From contig JAVIAB010000124.1 of assembly GCA_032433765.1 (NCBI GenBank), forward strand, positions 93,957,345-94,021,344: a DNA stretch of 64,000 nucleotides. Reading direction: 5' to 3'. The position numbers and the translations under genes were made by a program. Below the pieces are notes generated by a model. It was not told the DNA's origin, searched no databases, and was given only the letters and a program-made list of their open reading frames with translations. Each line of letters opens with the position of its first letter. The stretch's first letter is position 1. The DNA is from Megaustenia siamemsis. Its lineage: Eukaryota; Mollusca; Gastropoda; Stylommatophora; Ariophantidae. Positions 11,516 to 23,323 of this stretch are shown piece after piece.

Positions 11516-11645
11516 ATGAAGGTTCCCTCCACTTCTTGCTGGGAGTACGGGGAATATAGTGTTAGTGATTATCACGGCACATGATGATATTATCGGTTTG
11601 ACGTCTGACCGCCTTTACTTTACAGCAAAATCATAAGACAAAAAG
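11516..11645 (-). mobile_element. SINE family B, 3' module fragment
   Basis: The minus strand carries a degenerate form of the 3' module seen in the SINE B copy at 13545-13815 (ATCACTAACACTATATTCCCxGTAC, then GTGGAGGGAACCTT). A matching tRNA-like head in the same direction lies at 12040-12172, so the two may be one SINE split by about 400 bp of other DNA. Confidence 0.5.
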
Positions 11646-12039
11646 ATATTTAGAGGATTCAAATGTAGCTGTCTTGAGAAGATTATAAATATCAATTTCC
11701 CAATGAAAACATCACAAACAGAGAAGTTGCCATAATGTCAGGAATTAACATCTGCACATCAATCAAGAAGGGAAAAGAAGACGTTGGAAATTACTAGGCC
11801 ACTTTCTACCGACGGAACAAAGTAAGGTTTCCACTAGGCATCGGCATCAAATGTTAACATCGATGCCACCTGTCAAACGAAGAAGAGGCAAATCCCTGGG
11901 GACATGGCGACGAACCAAACATGATGAAATGTTACAGGCTGGCAAATTATGGTGAGAGTTGTCCATGCTTTTTCCGGACCGGGTCTTTTGTTGTTGCCTT
12001 ATGCTCTCAATGGAATTCAGAAGATTAAAGAGAGGAAGA

Positions 12040-12172
12040 AGATAATTTATGGTACCTATTTTTAGAAGCTGGATGAACCCCGACACCTTGTCGAAAATTC
12101 GTCATTTCTTAGAGTCGAACCCAGACCCGTTTGATGAGTAAGAGAGCAGACTAATCACTCACCCACCATGGG
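12040..12172 (-). mobile_element. SINE family B, tRNA-like head
   Basis: The minus strand reads GGTGGGTGAGTGATTAGTCTG (A-box region), then CTGGGTTCGACTC (B box) and GGGGTTCATCCAGC. It resembles the head and early body of 13545-13815. Confidence 0.65.
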
Positions 12173-12755
12173 GAGCATTTGTAATACAAATGGTGGTTAT
12201 TTAGTTATTTCAATTTGGAAACAACAATTATACCTACAATTAATTTAATGACGTTATTCCACTACTAAAAATAATAATGTCTATAATTATTGTCTTTTGG
12301 AGTTTCTCCAAAAGTTAAAGTACTATCATACAGGACTTAAGCTTCAGTACCCATCATCGATCTGTCAGCATTTCGGGACACCATTTTATTGATAGATCAG
12401 TTGTAGACGATGTAACAGAATGAAGTCATTAACATGGATTAAGTGATTAACATCCATGAAGTTAGGTAGAAGTGCTGTACGGGAGCGACTATGAGTGCTT
12501 TTATTTTTCCCATACAACGTTATGGTTGTGAAAAGTGGACAAGTTACAAATATATTTAGAAAGCACATCAGTAGCTTTGAACGCCACGTGTTACAGAGTG
12601 ATACATGTAGTGTAATGGACAGAGTAAAAACTAGCAAGCAAATGTTGCAAGAAAGTAAAATTCCACAAAAACTAGTTGATAAAGAGCATAACAACAAAGA
12701 AAATAAAATATTTTGATTACTTAATATGGTCAATGGTATAGAGAATATAATTTAC
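12173..12755. other. Noncoding, nothing recognised
   Basis: Short frames on both strands overlap each other here and have no family features. Confidence 0.35.
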
Positions 12756-13510
12756 AAGTGGATGACTTTTTTAAAACTATAGAGATAAAGATCTTAGACA
12801 TTATAGTGAAAGAAAGCAAAAATAAAGGACTAAGCCTTAATAGCAGAAAGACAGAAGTGGTGGTAACAACAAATAAGAAGATATCACCTCAGTGCAAAAC
12901 AAAGACAAGTGGAACAATATTAAAACAGGTAAATGAATTTAATTATTTGGGAACTTTGTTAACCTCAGACAGAATATGTACAAAAGAGGTGAGATGCAGA
13001 ATGGCCCAGGCAAAATCAGCTTTCCAAAAAGTGAGGAAGATACTATGCAATCCATTTTGGACAATAGAAAAAAAGAGTTCTTAAATGTTATGTAGAGCCA
13101 GTCTTAACATATGGATATGAATCAAGGACAATAGGACAACAGACAAGAAAATCACTGGAGTCTGTAGAAATGTGGTTTTACAGAAGAATGTTAAGAATAC
13201 CATGGACAGCTAAGAAGAGTAATGAAAACGTTCTGAAAGAGGCCAAAGCAAAAAGAGAGCTAATTTCTAATATTAGGAAGAAACAATCATCATTTTGTGT
13301 CCATGTAATGAGAAGAGAACAGCTGGAATATCTTGTAACAACTGGAAAAATTGAGGGACGAAGAGATAGAGGGAATTAAAGAGAAAAGATACCAGACAGC
13401 TTAAGAGAATGGCTCGGCAGAGTGTCACAACAGAAATGATAAATTATTGTCGTGATCGAAAGTTATGGATCACTACGCCAGCATGCCCGTACTTGATGAT
13501 GATGATGATG
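12756..13510 (+). mobile_element. R2 non-LTR relic, the most complete R2 3' region
   Basis: Reading on the plus strand gives LNSRKTEVVVTTNKK, TSGTILKQVNEFNYLGTL, RCRMAQAKSAFQKVRK, then after a frameshift at about 13073 FYRRMLRIPWTAKKSNENV, KRELISNIRKKQSSF and TTGKIEGRRDRG, ending in the TGATGATGATGATG tail. Two frame breaks make it nonfunctional. Only the region behind the RT YxDD is present. Confidence 0.85.
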
Positions 13511-13544
13511 AGAGATAAACACCTTAAAGTATGTAAGTAAATAA

Positions 13545-13815
13545 AGATTCCCTCCACGTTTTGTAGTGGCGTATAGAAAAAATGGTGTTAGTGACCATAT
13601 GTTTTCTATGACCACAGCATATTTTTTTAGTGATATGGTCGATATCATGCCAGACAGTTTTTACTTTCAAGAAAAATCTATGGTACACATTTTTAGAGCG
13701 TGGGTAAACCCCGGAGCCTTGTTGTTCCGAGAAAAATCCACCACTGCTGGGGATCGAACCCGGGCTCTTCTAGTCAGGAAGTCTGCAGACTAACCACTCA
13801 ACCACCGAGGCTAGA
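13545..13815 (-). mobile_element. SINE family B, near full length
   Basis: The minus strand starts CCTCGGTGGTTGAGTGGTTA (A-box region) and has CCCGGGTTCGATCCCC (B box). Downstream it keeps GGTCACTAACACCAT and TCTATACGCCACT, the same 3' module that SINE family A uses, but ends in a different tail (GGAGGGAATCTTT). This suggests two tRNA-derived heads joined to one body. Confidence 0.85.
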
Positions 13816-14060
13816 AGAAAGAGGCTGAAATATTTCACAGAGGAATTTTAGATTCACTGCTGCAGATACTGAGTATTTTTCGAAGGAGAGAGAAGAACTT
13901 TGCTTTAGTTATTAAGGGTATTTATTTAAAGTACTCATACTTTGTATGACTTATGTTTGGGAGTCATAGAATAGACCCAGAATATGTATAACCGACACGT
14001 CTAAAGAGCAGTCAATTAAGTATAGGTAGCATTTTTAATTTAATTTCATGCAAAGACAAA

Positions 14061-14228
<168 letters not shown>

Positions 14229-14379
14229 GTGAGAGAGAAATCGTGAGTCAATGAGCAAGAACGCAAAGTAAGACCCACATACACGGAGAGGGAGAGAAGG
14301 ATGAAGAGAAAGAGAGGGATCGAGAGTCAGAGAGAGATAGGGGTAAAAAAACAATAAATTAGTCATAATTTTACCGATA

Positions 14380-14800
14380 ATAATAATCTATTACCGCACT
14401 CGACAAAGAAATCTAAAAACAAAGAAACTTAATATAACATCATACATCATAGAAGTGAAAGAATGTTTAAATTCTGTTAAAAGGAAACATTACAAATGAG
14501 TCATAAAAACACGATCGATGCAAATAAACACAGAACAAGATAATGCACAAAAACCTGAATATATAATATCTGTATATTTAGCCTTGTACGAATTTAAATA
14601 TGTATGATTACAGTTTGTGCTAACTTATAATTATCTACATGAAACCATAACTGATCTTCATTTCAAAAGATTGTAGCCACATTTCAACTATGTTTTTTGC
14701 CTTTCAAAGAGAGGTTCCGAAAATTTCTTTCTTTTACTCAAACGGAGAAGTGTGTTGATAACAAACTACTAGCTGGAATGTTTAACAGTTATAAATTGTT
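14380..14800. other. Noncoding, nothing recognised
   Basis: AT-rich with no clear feature. The end, at about 14755-14830, has a diverged inverted relative at about 16865-16955. Confidence 0.35.
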
Positions 14801-14804
14801 AAAA

Positions 14805-15050
14805 ACAGTTGAAATATTTAATCGTTAACAAAAGAAATGTTGTTAACATTTGAGGTATAACTTTATCTGAAAATCATAAATGTGCAGTAGAACAGAAACA
14901 GCGTGCACATGTCGTATTTCCGAAGTGAAATAAGAGAAGCAATGAAAACATCGATGACAAATAACTGTTGTATATTTAAAATAAGGATAGCGTTCCAACC
15001 ATTGAATTATGTCACATATCAAAAACAAAGTGATTAATTTTTAAATGTAT
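14805..15050 (+). repeat. Diverged noncoding duplicate (partner 17995-18232)
   Basis: Both copies carry GAAATATTTAATCGTTAA, TATAACTTTATCTGAAAA, CATGTCGTATTTC, AAAACATCGATGACAAATAA and GAATTATGTCA in the same order. No conserved ORF spans them. It is an unclassified dispersed repeat or part of a segmental duplication. Confidence 0.75.
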
Positions 15051-15469
15051 TCAACCTTAATACTTACTTTACAAATTTTTCTTTGTTTATTTTTTTTTTA
15101 AAAAGTACTATCTTTACGGTATTATTAATTTTTTTGGGGATTTACCCTGGGAGAGGGAGAGAGAAAAAGGGTGGGGGTGTTAACGTACTGGCCCGAGGAA
15201 TAAAGTCGGGTTGACCTGTTAAGTTACCACGATTTCTTCGGGTCAAGGTTTTGATTTCACTCCCGTTAGATCAATCTTGATTTAAAGAAACAATCTTGAC
15301 TGAATAAACGGGTGTTGTTTAAAGGCATCACTGTATTTACAATTCTAATTCACGCAGCTTCATTTTTACAAACTTACCTGCGAGGTCATCAAAGTTTAAG
15401 AATTCAACGGTTTGTATAATCATGGACACCTCTGTGAGGTGTGTGAGATGTGAATGAAATGATAACTTT

Positions 15470-16200
15470 TCTACTCATTGTTTCTTCTTCTTTTTCCCTT
15501 CCTCATCTGCCTTTCAGCGTCGAGGGGAGATATAATTTGCGGTCTTTTGCTCTTCTGTTCACATCTGCTGCTGTTGTTTCCTAGTGCTTCTAATATTTCA
15601 TCGATCCATCTTTTTCGTGGTCGACCCTTGGGTCTGGTGTTCTCACAACGTTTGTTGAAGTCTCGTTGTGTTGTGTTTTGATCACTCTGCCTTGTCACGT
15701 GGCCAAACCATTTTATCTGTTGTTTCCTTATATATTCTATGGCCGGGGCTATTCCTAGCTTTTTTCTCAGTTCTTCGTTTCTGATCTTATCTCTCAGACT
15801 GTTTCCTGTCGTTCGTCTAACACATTTAATCTCAGTAGAGGTCATTTTTCTTATTGTTGTTGCATCTAAGGTCCAGGTCTTGTATTGGAAGAACAACGTT
15901 GGGATGAAGATTGTATTGTATAGTGCTCGTTTTGCCTCCAGAGTTATTTCGTTGTTGGACAATAGTGGTGATATCTGTCCAATGATTTGACAAGTTTTGC
16001 TGCATCTTGATTCTGCTGTTTGAGAATTAGCGTTTGTCACTAATCTTCCTAGGTATTCCTCTACTTATTTTAGTTGCCTGCCTTCTATAGTTATGTTGAT
16101 GTTCTGTTTATTTTTGGCGACATTAGAGAGCTAATGACTTCTGTTTTGTTGATGTTGATTTTCATGTTGTATTTTGTGCCTGAATTGTTGAGTTTGTTTA
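15470..16200 (-). mobile_element. R4 non-LTR relic, C-terminal half
   Basis: A 189-residue open frame at 15471-16040 (minus) holds ALYNTIFIPTLFFQYKTWT, IKWFGHVTRQSDQNTTQ and RCENTRPKGRPRKRWIDEI. Upstream it continues, with breaks, towards 16200. It lacks RT catalytic residues. It has the longest open frame of the R4 lineage here, so it is fairly young. Confidence 0.85.
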
Positions 16201-16230
16201 AGCTGGACAAAAAGTTTTAACTAAAATACT

Positions 16231-16495
16231 GGGAGCCACGATAGCTCAGTGGTTAGTTAACTGGACTACAAAGAACAAGTAGTCTGGTTCGATCCTGATC
16301 GACGATTTCCGGGTTCACCCAGCCTTAAATGTGTACCTGATTTTTTTCTGGTAAAGTAAAGCGGCACGGGCGCAATACCGACCACTATTATCCCAAATAA
16401 ATCATGTGCCGATGATCTACACAAATTATGGTCATGAAAACTATATTTCCTAAACCTCACTTGGCGTAATGGGACTCTTTTCAATTTTTACTTTA
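16231..16495 (+). mobile_element. SINE family A, near full length
   Basis: It has the head GGAGCCACGATAGCTCAG, the B box GGTTCGATCC, and the body to CACTTGGCGTAATGGGACTC followed by a T-rich end. It directly follows the R4 relic. Confidence 0.9.
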
Positions 16496-16499
16496 CTAC

Positions 16500-16970
16500 A
16501 ACTGAATATATGGTCTCGAACATACTGGATGCGACAGATGTTACCTTCTTAGAGTGATGTAAACATTTTTGTCCTACCACCTTAACAATGCATGATGAAT
16601 CATTGTATTATATTATATATTGCATGTCTCTAAATCTGTGTCTTTAGAAAAGGATCAAAGAACAATGAACACAACTTAGCATATGCTAGAAATGAAAAAA
16701 AGCATCAAAGAACATCCAAGGAGTGAACTAACGAGAGAACATGTTAAGGGAGTTGCAAAAGAAAAGAGTTCGTACTTTATTCTGGGGCACGTTGGGAGGC
16801 ATGTTCAAAGAACACAAACAGACACATTTATGCTTGTCAGATAAAGTTAACAAAATATCAAATGTTAACAATATTTTTAGTTAGCGATTACATTTTTCAA
16901 CTGTTTTAAACATTTTTAGCAGTTAAACATTCTAGTTTGTTGTTTACGAAGCAAAGAACACAAACAGACA
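16500..16970. other. Noncoding, includes an inverted repeat relative
   Basis: Positions about 16865-16955 resemble the reverse complement of about 14755-14830 (both strands rich in AACTGTT and GTTAAACATT). No gene. Confidence 0.4.
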
Positions 16971-16974
16971 TACA

Positions 16975-17470
16975 CATGTGTATAATCACAGTTGTTTGTA
17001 ATTGCTACTTTAGTTAATTTGCTCATCTATAACTCTCCAGGACAATAAAAATACATGCTTCTTCTATTTTAGATTGAACGCGATTTTAAAAAGTTGTATC
17101 AAAAATATAAACACAGCTCTGGGTAAAATTGAAAATTGCAGCTCGTAAACTCTCAAAGTTGACGATCTTTGATATCATTTATTACGAATATTAATTACTA
17201 CCATTTTGAATTCACAGAAAAAAATATTGATTGTAGCTGCTTCGTGTGTGGTGTCACACATTGAATGAAACCACTTTAATAAAATATCACTTTTAAGAAT
17301 AAAATGAATGTCTCAGGACATTTTCATTCAAAAACGCTGTAACTTTTTCAAGATTGGAATTAAAATGTCACTTTGAGATTAAAACAAACAGCCGTGATAT
17401 ATATCAAGATTCTATATAAGACCTGCTTGCTTTATTTCGATCTCACTGATGCACTTTAGTTATATATTTT
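16975..17470 (+). repeat. Diverged noncoding duplicate (partner 21330-21800)
   Basis: Shared landmarks in order: TGCTACTTTAGTTxATTTGCT, CTTxTTCTATT, GTGTGTGG followed by TGAAACxACTTTA, and TGTCACTTTGAGATT with AAACAGC. It indicates duplication of an intergenic segment. No ORF is conserved. Confidence 0.65.
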
Positions 17471-17689
17471 ATGACATTTGTGGTCGACAGATGCCCTTAA
17501 TTAAACGATTTCTTACTTGAAAGCCAAATTATATGTGAGTTGGAACAGTGACACCAATAAATGAGTAACTATGTGTTAACATAGCAATCATTAGTGTTAG
17601 TAATTTTGTAGCTGAACAGTATATATTATTAAATACTCATCAAATATTTGCATATACTTTTTAACTTTGCTTCTCAGTATATATCATCA

Positions 17690-17960
17690 TATTTTTCATC
17701 ATCATGTGTCATACCGGTTGGCGTAGGCGATCATGTCCTTCCACAATCTTCTTTATACAGTGCATCGTATCAGTTCTGTTGTTGACTGTTTTCCACGCCA
17801 TGACACCAAGCTATCTGGTATTGTCTCTCTTTGTCGTCCGCGATCTCTCTTTCCTTTTATTTTGCCAGTTGTAACCAAGTATTCCAGTTTTCCTCTTCTC
17901 ATGATGTGCTAAAACAATGTTGATTATTTCTTTCTGAAGTTTTTTTAGGAGCTCAATATT
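17690..17960 (-). mobile_element. R2-related non-LTR relic, 3' end
   Basis: Plus-strand landmarks CATCATCATGTGTCATACCGG, TGGCGTAGGCGATCATGTCC and GCCAGTTGTAACCAAGTATTC match the fragment at 46370-46720, a subfamily of R2. It is truncated. Confidence 0.75.
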
Positions 17961-17994
17961 AAATACTAACTGAGAAATATTACACTCTCCTGTA

Positions 17995-18232
17995 TGAAAT
18001 ATTTAATCGTTAATACAGGTGTTATTATAATTTAAGTTATAACTTTATCTGAAAAGCATAAATGTACTGTAGAATAGCAATATGATGCGCATGTCGTATT
18101 TCTGACGTGAACTAAAAGAAGCAATTAAAACATCGATGACAAATAACTCCTAAACATATTTGCAATAATTCTGGCGTTTCAACTGCTGAATTATGTCATG
18201 CAATATCACAAACAAAGTTTTCGATTTAAAAA
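17995..18232 (+). repeat. Diverged noncoding duplicate (partner 14805-15050)
   Basis: See the partner for the shared landmarks. The copy is cut at its right end by the R2 relic that follows. Confidence 0.75.
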
Positions 18233-18234
18233 TG

Positions 18235-18722
18235 TCTTTTTCCTCAACACTAACACAATCTTTGACAATAGAAACAAGAAAAAGAGTTCTTAAATGTTAT
18301 GTAGAGACAGTCTTAACATGGATGCGAATCATGGACAATAGGACAACAGACAAGAAAATCACTGGAGTCTGTAGAAATGTAGTTTTACAGAAGAATATTG
18401 AGAGTACCATGGACAGTTAAGAAAAGTAATGAAGATGTTCTGATAGAGGTCAAAGCAAAAAGAGAGCTAATTTCCAATATTAGGAAGAAACAATCATAAT
18501 TTGTTGTTCATGTAATGAGAAGAGAACAACTGGGATATATTGTAACAACTGGAAAGATTGAGGGTCGAAGAGATAGAAGGAAGCAAAGAGAAAAAATAGC
18601 AGACAGCTTAAGAGAATGGCTTGGCAGAAGGTTAACAACAGAAATGATAAATAACTGTCGAGATCGAAAGTTGTGGAGAGACAATGTCACCCACGCCAGT
18701 AAGCCCGGTACTTGATGATGAT
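18235..18722 (+). mobile_element. R2 non-LTR relic, 3' end
   Basis: It encodes LTIETRKRVLKCYVE, then out of frame FYRRILRVPWTVKKSNEDV, followed by GYIVTTGKIEGRRDR, LREWLGRRLTTEMINNC and the GATGATGATG tail. The frame is interrupted at least once. Confidence 0.85.
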
Positions 18723-18802
18723 GAACACATACTTTACAAATCTTCAAGCTCTTAAAATAAATAAATACATAAATACAAATGTTAGTTCATTTCACACACA
18801 CA

Positions 18803-18804
<2 letters not shown>

Positions 18805-18864
<60 letters not shown>

Positions 18865-18930
18865 CATATATATATTTATATATATTGAGAGAGAGAGAGG
18901 GCGAGAGAGAGAGAGAGGGAGAGAGCAGAA
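18805..18930. repeat. (TA)n followed by (GA)n microsatellite
   Basis: Long TA run to about 18885, then GAGAGA with G interruptions. A second TA run of about 38 bp lies at 19171-19208. Confidence 0.95.
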
Positions 18931-18934
18931 AGAA

Positions 18935-19170
18935 GATAAAGAAAGTCAAGTTAGTTAAGCATTAGCGAGAAATGAAATAGATCAAATAGTTTAATTTCTC
19001 GATGAATTTAGAACGTAATAATAAGAAGAGAAATATTTCTGAACTGAAACTGAATTTATAAGGGAAACTAAAATCTTTTCTGCTGTATTGATTATTTGTA
19101 TAATTGAACTGGTAACAGATATTAGCCACAACAGTTATGTAAAGCTGTATGAAATGAATGCATAACATGG

Positions 19171-19209
<39 letters not shown>

Positions 19210-20240
19210 TGTGTATTTATTTGTTCAGGTAGTTTGTTATAGCTCATTTAGTGTCACGCGTTTCTCTATTATCACGCAACACTTAAACAACTCTAGACAC
19301 TAGCATTGTAGTATTAGTAGACACAAATAGCCAGAAGAATTGATTATTAAAACTCGAACATTATGTGTTTTATGTTACCATTACCTGTCGTTTTTTCGTA
19401 TCACTAGTTCCTCACTGATAACAGATTTTTAAACTAATATGTGGGTTAGTACTTTGGAATTACAGTCGATGTCATAGACATCAATGTGAAGTGATACTAA
19501 ATTAACATTTGCGAAAATGTCACTTTTTTATGAGCGATGGTTACGTCTTGTACAGTTGTATTTTAGTAAAACATGACAGGCTATACTTTGTTTATATAAT
19601 TCAATGTTGATACGTCATGAATTAAGAAAAACAACGACATGGTTGTTAATTAAATAGTTCTTATAATTTTAATTACTAATGTTTATAGTAGACGTCTTTA
19701 TTGAACCTGAGATAGCAAGAAAACTTTCTGGCTTAAAAATAGACACGATGCCATACAATAACAAAGGACACTAACTACCAGAGAATCGGACACTAACTAC
19801 AAGACAATTACAACAAAATATATTGGGAGTTATATTAAGAAATGTAATTTAATTGCAACGGTGGCAAATCGTTTCTAAAATGTACGAATTAAATAATTTA
19901 TTTAACAAAGAGCTAATGCGCATAATTCTTCTCTCTTGAGCAAAGAGACTAAAATGGCAATGCTCATGCAGTGCACGTTAGATTTTCAAAGCTGGCAAGA
20001 GAATAGGATTTTAAATTAGTGCACAGACTATGTTACTTTGTACATTGAATCTACATTCTATACACCACGGAAAGTAGTTATGAAACCCATCGTCAAACTA
20101 AGAGAATTTAGTAAGCTCTTTCAAGATCGAAGTCGTCAGACAATTTACAAAGTTAATATTTGCCAGCAAAATGTGTCATCTACTGAAGTGTTCATCGTTT
20201 TCTGTCGCTCATTATGTGCAACGCAAATATTAATCAACAT
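18935..20240. other. Intergenic, no gene seen
   Basis: AT-rich. Positions about 19490-19600 share landmarks (ACTAAATTAACATTT, GAAAATGTCACTTTTT, TATGAGCGATGGTTAC) with about 35280-35360, another diverged intergenic repeat. Confidence 0.45.
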
Positions 20241-20244
20241 TTGT

Positions 20245-20680
20245 AGGTGTTCTAGAGTAATAGTTTGTTATATTTGACATTTTTTTGGTTTGACATTACA
20301 ATACGGTAACATTAGAAAGAGTAACACAATTAGCTATCACTCTCATCGTCTTCTTTTCTTACAGACACACACAAAATTATTATCAGTTCTAGAGTATAGT
20401 TTCGTTATATTTGACATTTTTGTCTTGACATTACAATATGGTAACATTAGCAAGAGTAATGTACTTAGCAATCACTATCATCGTCTTCTTTTCTTACACA
20501 CAAACAGACAATATAATCCGCAGAAGTTCTAGAATAGAACTTTGCTACAATTTTTGTCTTGTGCTTACTTTATGACATAGTCACATTAGAAAGAGTAAGG
20601 TCTCTCACAATCACCATCACCTTCTTCTCTTCTTACACATAAACAGACAAAACAATCAGTTGCAGTCTAGCCTTCTTGTG
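20245..20680 (+). repeat. About 135-bp tandem repeat, three diverged copies
   Basis: Each copy contains TTCTAGA, TTTTTGxCTTGACATTACAA, GGTAACATTAGxAAGAGTAA and CATCGTCTTCTTTTCTTACA. Spacing is about 135 bp. Two frames are open for part of it, with no protein features. Confidence 0.8.
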
Positions 20681-20781
20681 TCTTGTAGAAGACTAACAAA
20701 GTACAATTGATGTACACAGAATTTGGCCATCTTTCACAGGGTTACGTAAGTCTAGTTCACACTCTTCATATATATTGTAAC

Positions 20782-21308
20782 TTCCCTGTACGCTGTCTTC
20801 ATGAAGTTGTAGTTTCCATCTGTGCGCTGTCTTCATGAAGTTGTAGTTTCCCTCTGTGCGCTGTATTTCTTCATGAAATTAAAGTTTCCATCTGTGCGCT
20901 GTCTTCATGAAATTAAAGTTTCCATCTGTGCGCTGTCTTCATGAAATTAAAGTTTCCGTCTGTGCGCTGTCTTCATGAAATTAAAGTTTCCCTCTGTGCG
21001 CTGTCTTCATGAAATTAAAGTTTCCCTATCCCTCTATGCGCTGTCTTCATGAAATTAAAGTTTCCCTCAGTGCTCTGTCTTCATGAAATTAAAGTTTCCC
21101 TCAGTGCTCTGTCTTCATGAAATTAAAGTTTCCCTCAGTGCTCTGTCTTCATGAAATTAAAGTTTCCCTCAGTGCTCTGTCTTCATGAAATTAAAGTTTC
21201 CCTCAGTGCTCTGTCTTCATGAAATTAAAGTTTCCCTCAGTGCTCTGTCTTCATGAAATTAAAGTTTCCCTCAGTGCTCTGTCTTCATGAAATTAAAGTT
21301 TCCCTCTG
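20782..21308 (+). repeat. 34-bp minisatellite, about 15 copies
   Basis: The unit contains CTGTCTTCATGAAATTAAAG and TTTCCCTC. Early copies read GAAGTTGTAG where later ones read GAAATTAAAG, and the last eight copies are nearly identical (CAGTGCTCTG). 34 is not a multiple of three, so it cannot form a long repetitive ORF. Confidence 0.95.
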
Positions 21309-21329
21309 TAGTTTACATCGTTGCTCACG

Positions 21330-21800
21330 ACCAGCTGTTTATCACTGCTACTTTAGTTGATTTGCTAACTTGTATCTTTCCAAGAAAGATAAACCACACG
21401 TGCTTATTCTATTATACATTCACAGTAATTAAAAGAAGTTATATCTTAAAAGTTTTAATCTTTTGTGATTAAAATCGAATTGTGCATCCCCTAAAATATC
21501 AGATTTATCAGTATTTGATATTACGAGCATTATCTACTAAAATATACGTTAGCTAAATTTTTTTCGTTTTGTGTGTGGCTCAAACTGAAACAACTTTACT
21601 AAAATATAAATTTCATGACGGCGAGGAATGTACTAGACTTGGACATCTTCACCCATAAGGGCTGCTACATTTCAAAGATGGACATTAATTGTCACTTTGA
21701 GATTTAAAAAAAAAACAGCTGAGTGTTGTTCTTTGATTTCATTATCTTTCTTTGTGAGCATGTGCACCAGTTCCACTTCGTTGTGAATTGTTCTTGGAGG
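21330..21800 (+). repeat. Diverged noncoding duplicate (partner 16975-17470)
   Basis: It lies between the 34-mer and 39-mer arrays. Landmarks are listed with the partner. Confidence 0.65.
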
Positions 21801-21896
21801 TGACATTCAGATCGGTTTGGTCTCTGTTGTTTATGACTTTGGAGATGCGTGTGAACACCATAATGCTCAATTTGGTTGTTTAGTATGAGTCCACCT

Positions 21897-22910
21897 GACG
21901 ATGGCTACATTTTGTAGTTTGGTGGGCACACACTTGACGATGGCTACATTTTGTAGTTTGGTGGGCACACACTTGACAATGGCTACATTTTGTAGTTTGG
22001 TGGGCACACACTTGACGATGGCTACATTTTGTAGTTTGGTGGGCACACACTTGACGATGGCTACATTTTGTAGTTTGGTGGGTACACACTTGCGATGGCT
22101 ACATTTTGTAGTTTGGTGGGCACACACTTGACGATGGCTACATTTTGTAGTTTGGTGGGCACACACTTGACGATGGCTACATTTTGTAGTTTGGTGGGCA
22201 CACACTTGACGATGGCTACATTTTGTAGTTTGGTGGGTACACACTTGCGATGGCTACATTTTGTAGTTTGGTGGGCACACACTTGACAATGGCTACATTT
22301 TGTAGTTTGGTGGGCACACACTTGACGATAGCTACATTTTGTAGTTTGGTGGGCACACATTTGACGATGGCTACATTTTGTAGTTTGGTGGGCACACACG
22401 TGACGATGGCTTCAGTTTGTAGTTTGGTGGGCACGCACTTGACAATGGTTACATTTTGTAGTTTGGTGGGCACACACTTGACAATGGTTACATTTTGTAG
22501 TTTGGTGGGCACACACTTGACAATGGTTACATTTTGTAGTTTGGTGGGCACACACTTGACAATGGTTACATTTTGTAGTTTGGTGGGCACGCACTTGACG
22601 ATGGCTACATTTTGTAGTTTGGTGGGCACGCACTTGACGATGGCTACATTTTGTAGTTTGGTGGGCACGCACTTGACGTTGGCTACATTTTGTAGTTTGG
22701 TAGGCACGCACTTGACGATGGCTACAATTTGTAGTTTGGTGGGCACGCACTTGACAATGGCTACATTTTGTAGTTTGGTGGGCACGCACTTGACGATGGC
22801 TACATTTTGTAGGTTGGTGGGCACGCACCTGACGATGGCTACATTTTGTAGTTTGGTGGGCACACACTTGACAATGGCTACATTTTGTAGTTTGGTGGGC
22901 ACGCACTTGA
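21897..22910 (+). repeat. 39-bp satellite B, about 26 copies
   Basis: The unit holds GATGGCTACATTTTGTAG and TTTGGTGGGCACACACTT. As 39 is 13 codons, long frames appear on both strands (MATFCSLVGTHLT repeats on plus; CVPTKLQNVAIVK on minus). Two units at about 22090 and 22247 are 38 bp long and shift the frame. Neighbouring copies share G/A variants (GCACGC versus GCACAC), showing local homogenisation. Peptides are frame artefacts in my view. Confidence 0.95.
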
Positions 22911-23323
22911 CAATGGCTCCTCTTGTAGTTTGTTGTACACACACTTAACGATGGCTCCTCTTGTAGTTTGTTGTACACACACTTAACGATGGCTCCTCTT
23001 GTAGTTTGTTGTACACACACTTAACAATGGCTCCTCTTGTAGTTTGTTGTACACACACTTAACGATGGCTCCTCTTGTAGTTTGTTGTACACACACTTAA
23101 CGATGGCTCCTCTTGTAGTTTGTTGTACACACACTTAACGATGGCTCCTCTTGTAGTTTGTTGTACACACACTTAACGATGGCTCCTCTTGTAGTTTGTT
23201 GTACACACACTTAACGATGGCTCCTCTTGTAGTTTGTTGTACACACACTTAACGATGGCTGCTCTTGTAGTTTGTTGTACACACACTTAACGATGGCTCC
23301 TCTTTTAGTTTGTTGTACACACA
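22911..23323 (+). repeat. 38-bp satellite C, about 11 copies
   Basis: The unit holds AACGATGGCTCCTCTTGTAG and TTTGTTGTACACACACTT. It shares the framework of the 39-mer array before it (GATGGCT, TTGTAGTTTG, CACACTT). Copies are nearly identical; the junction with B is in register. Confidence 0.95.
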
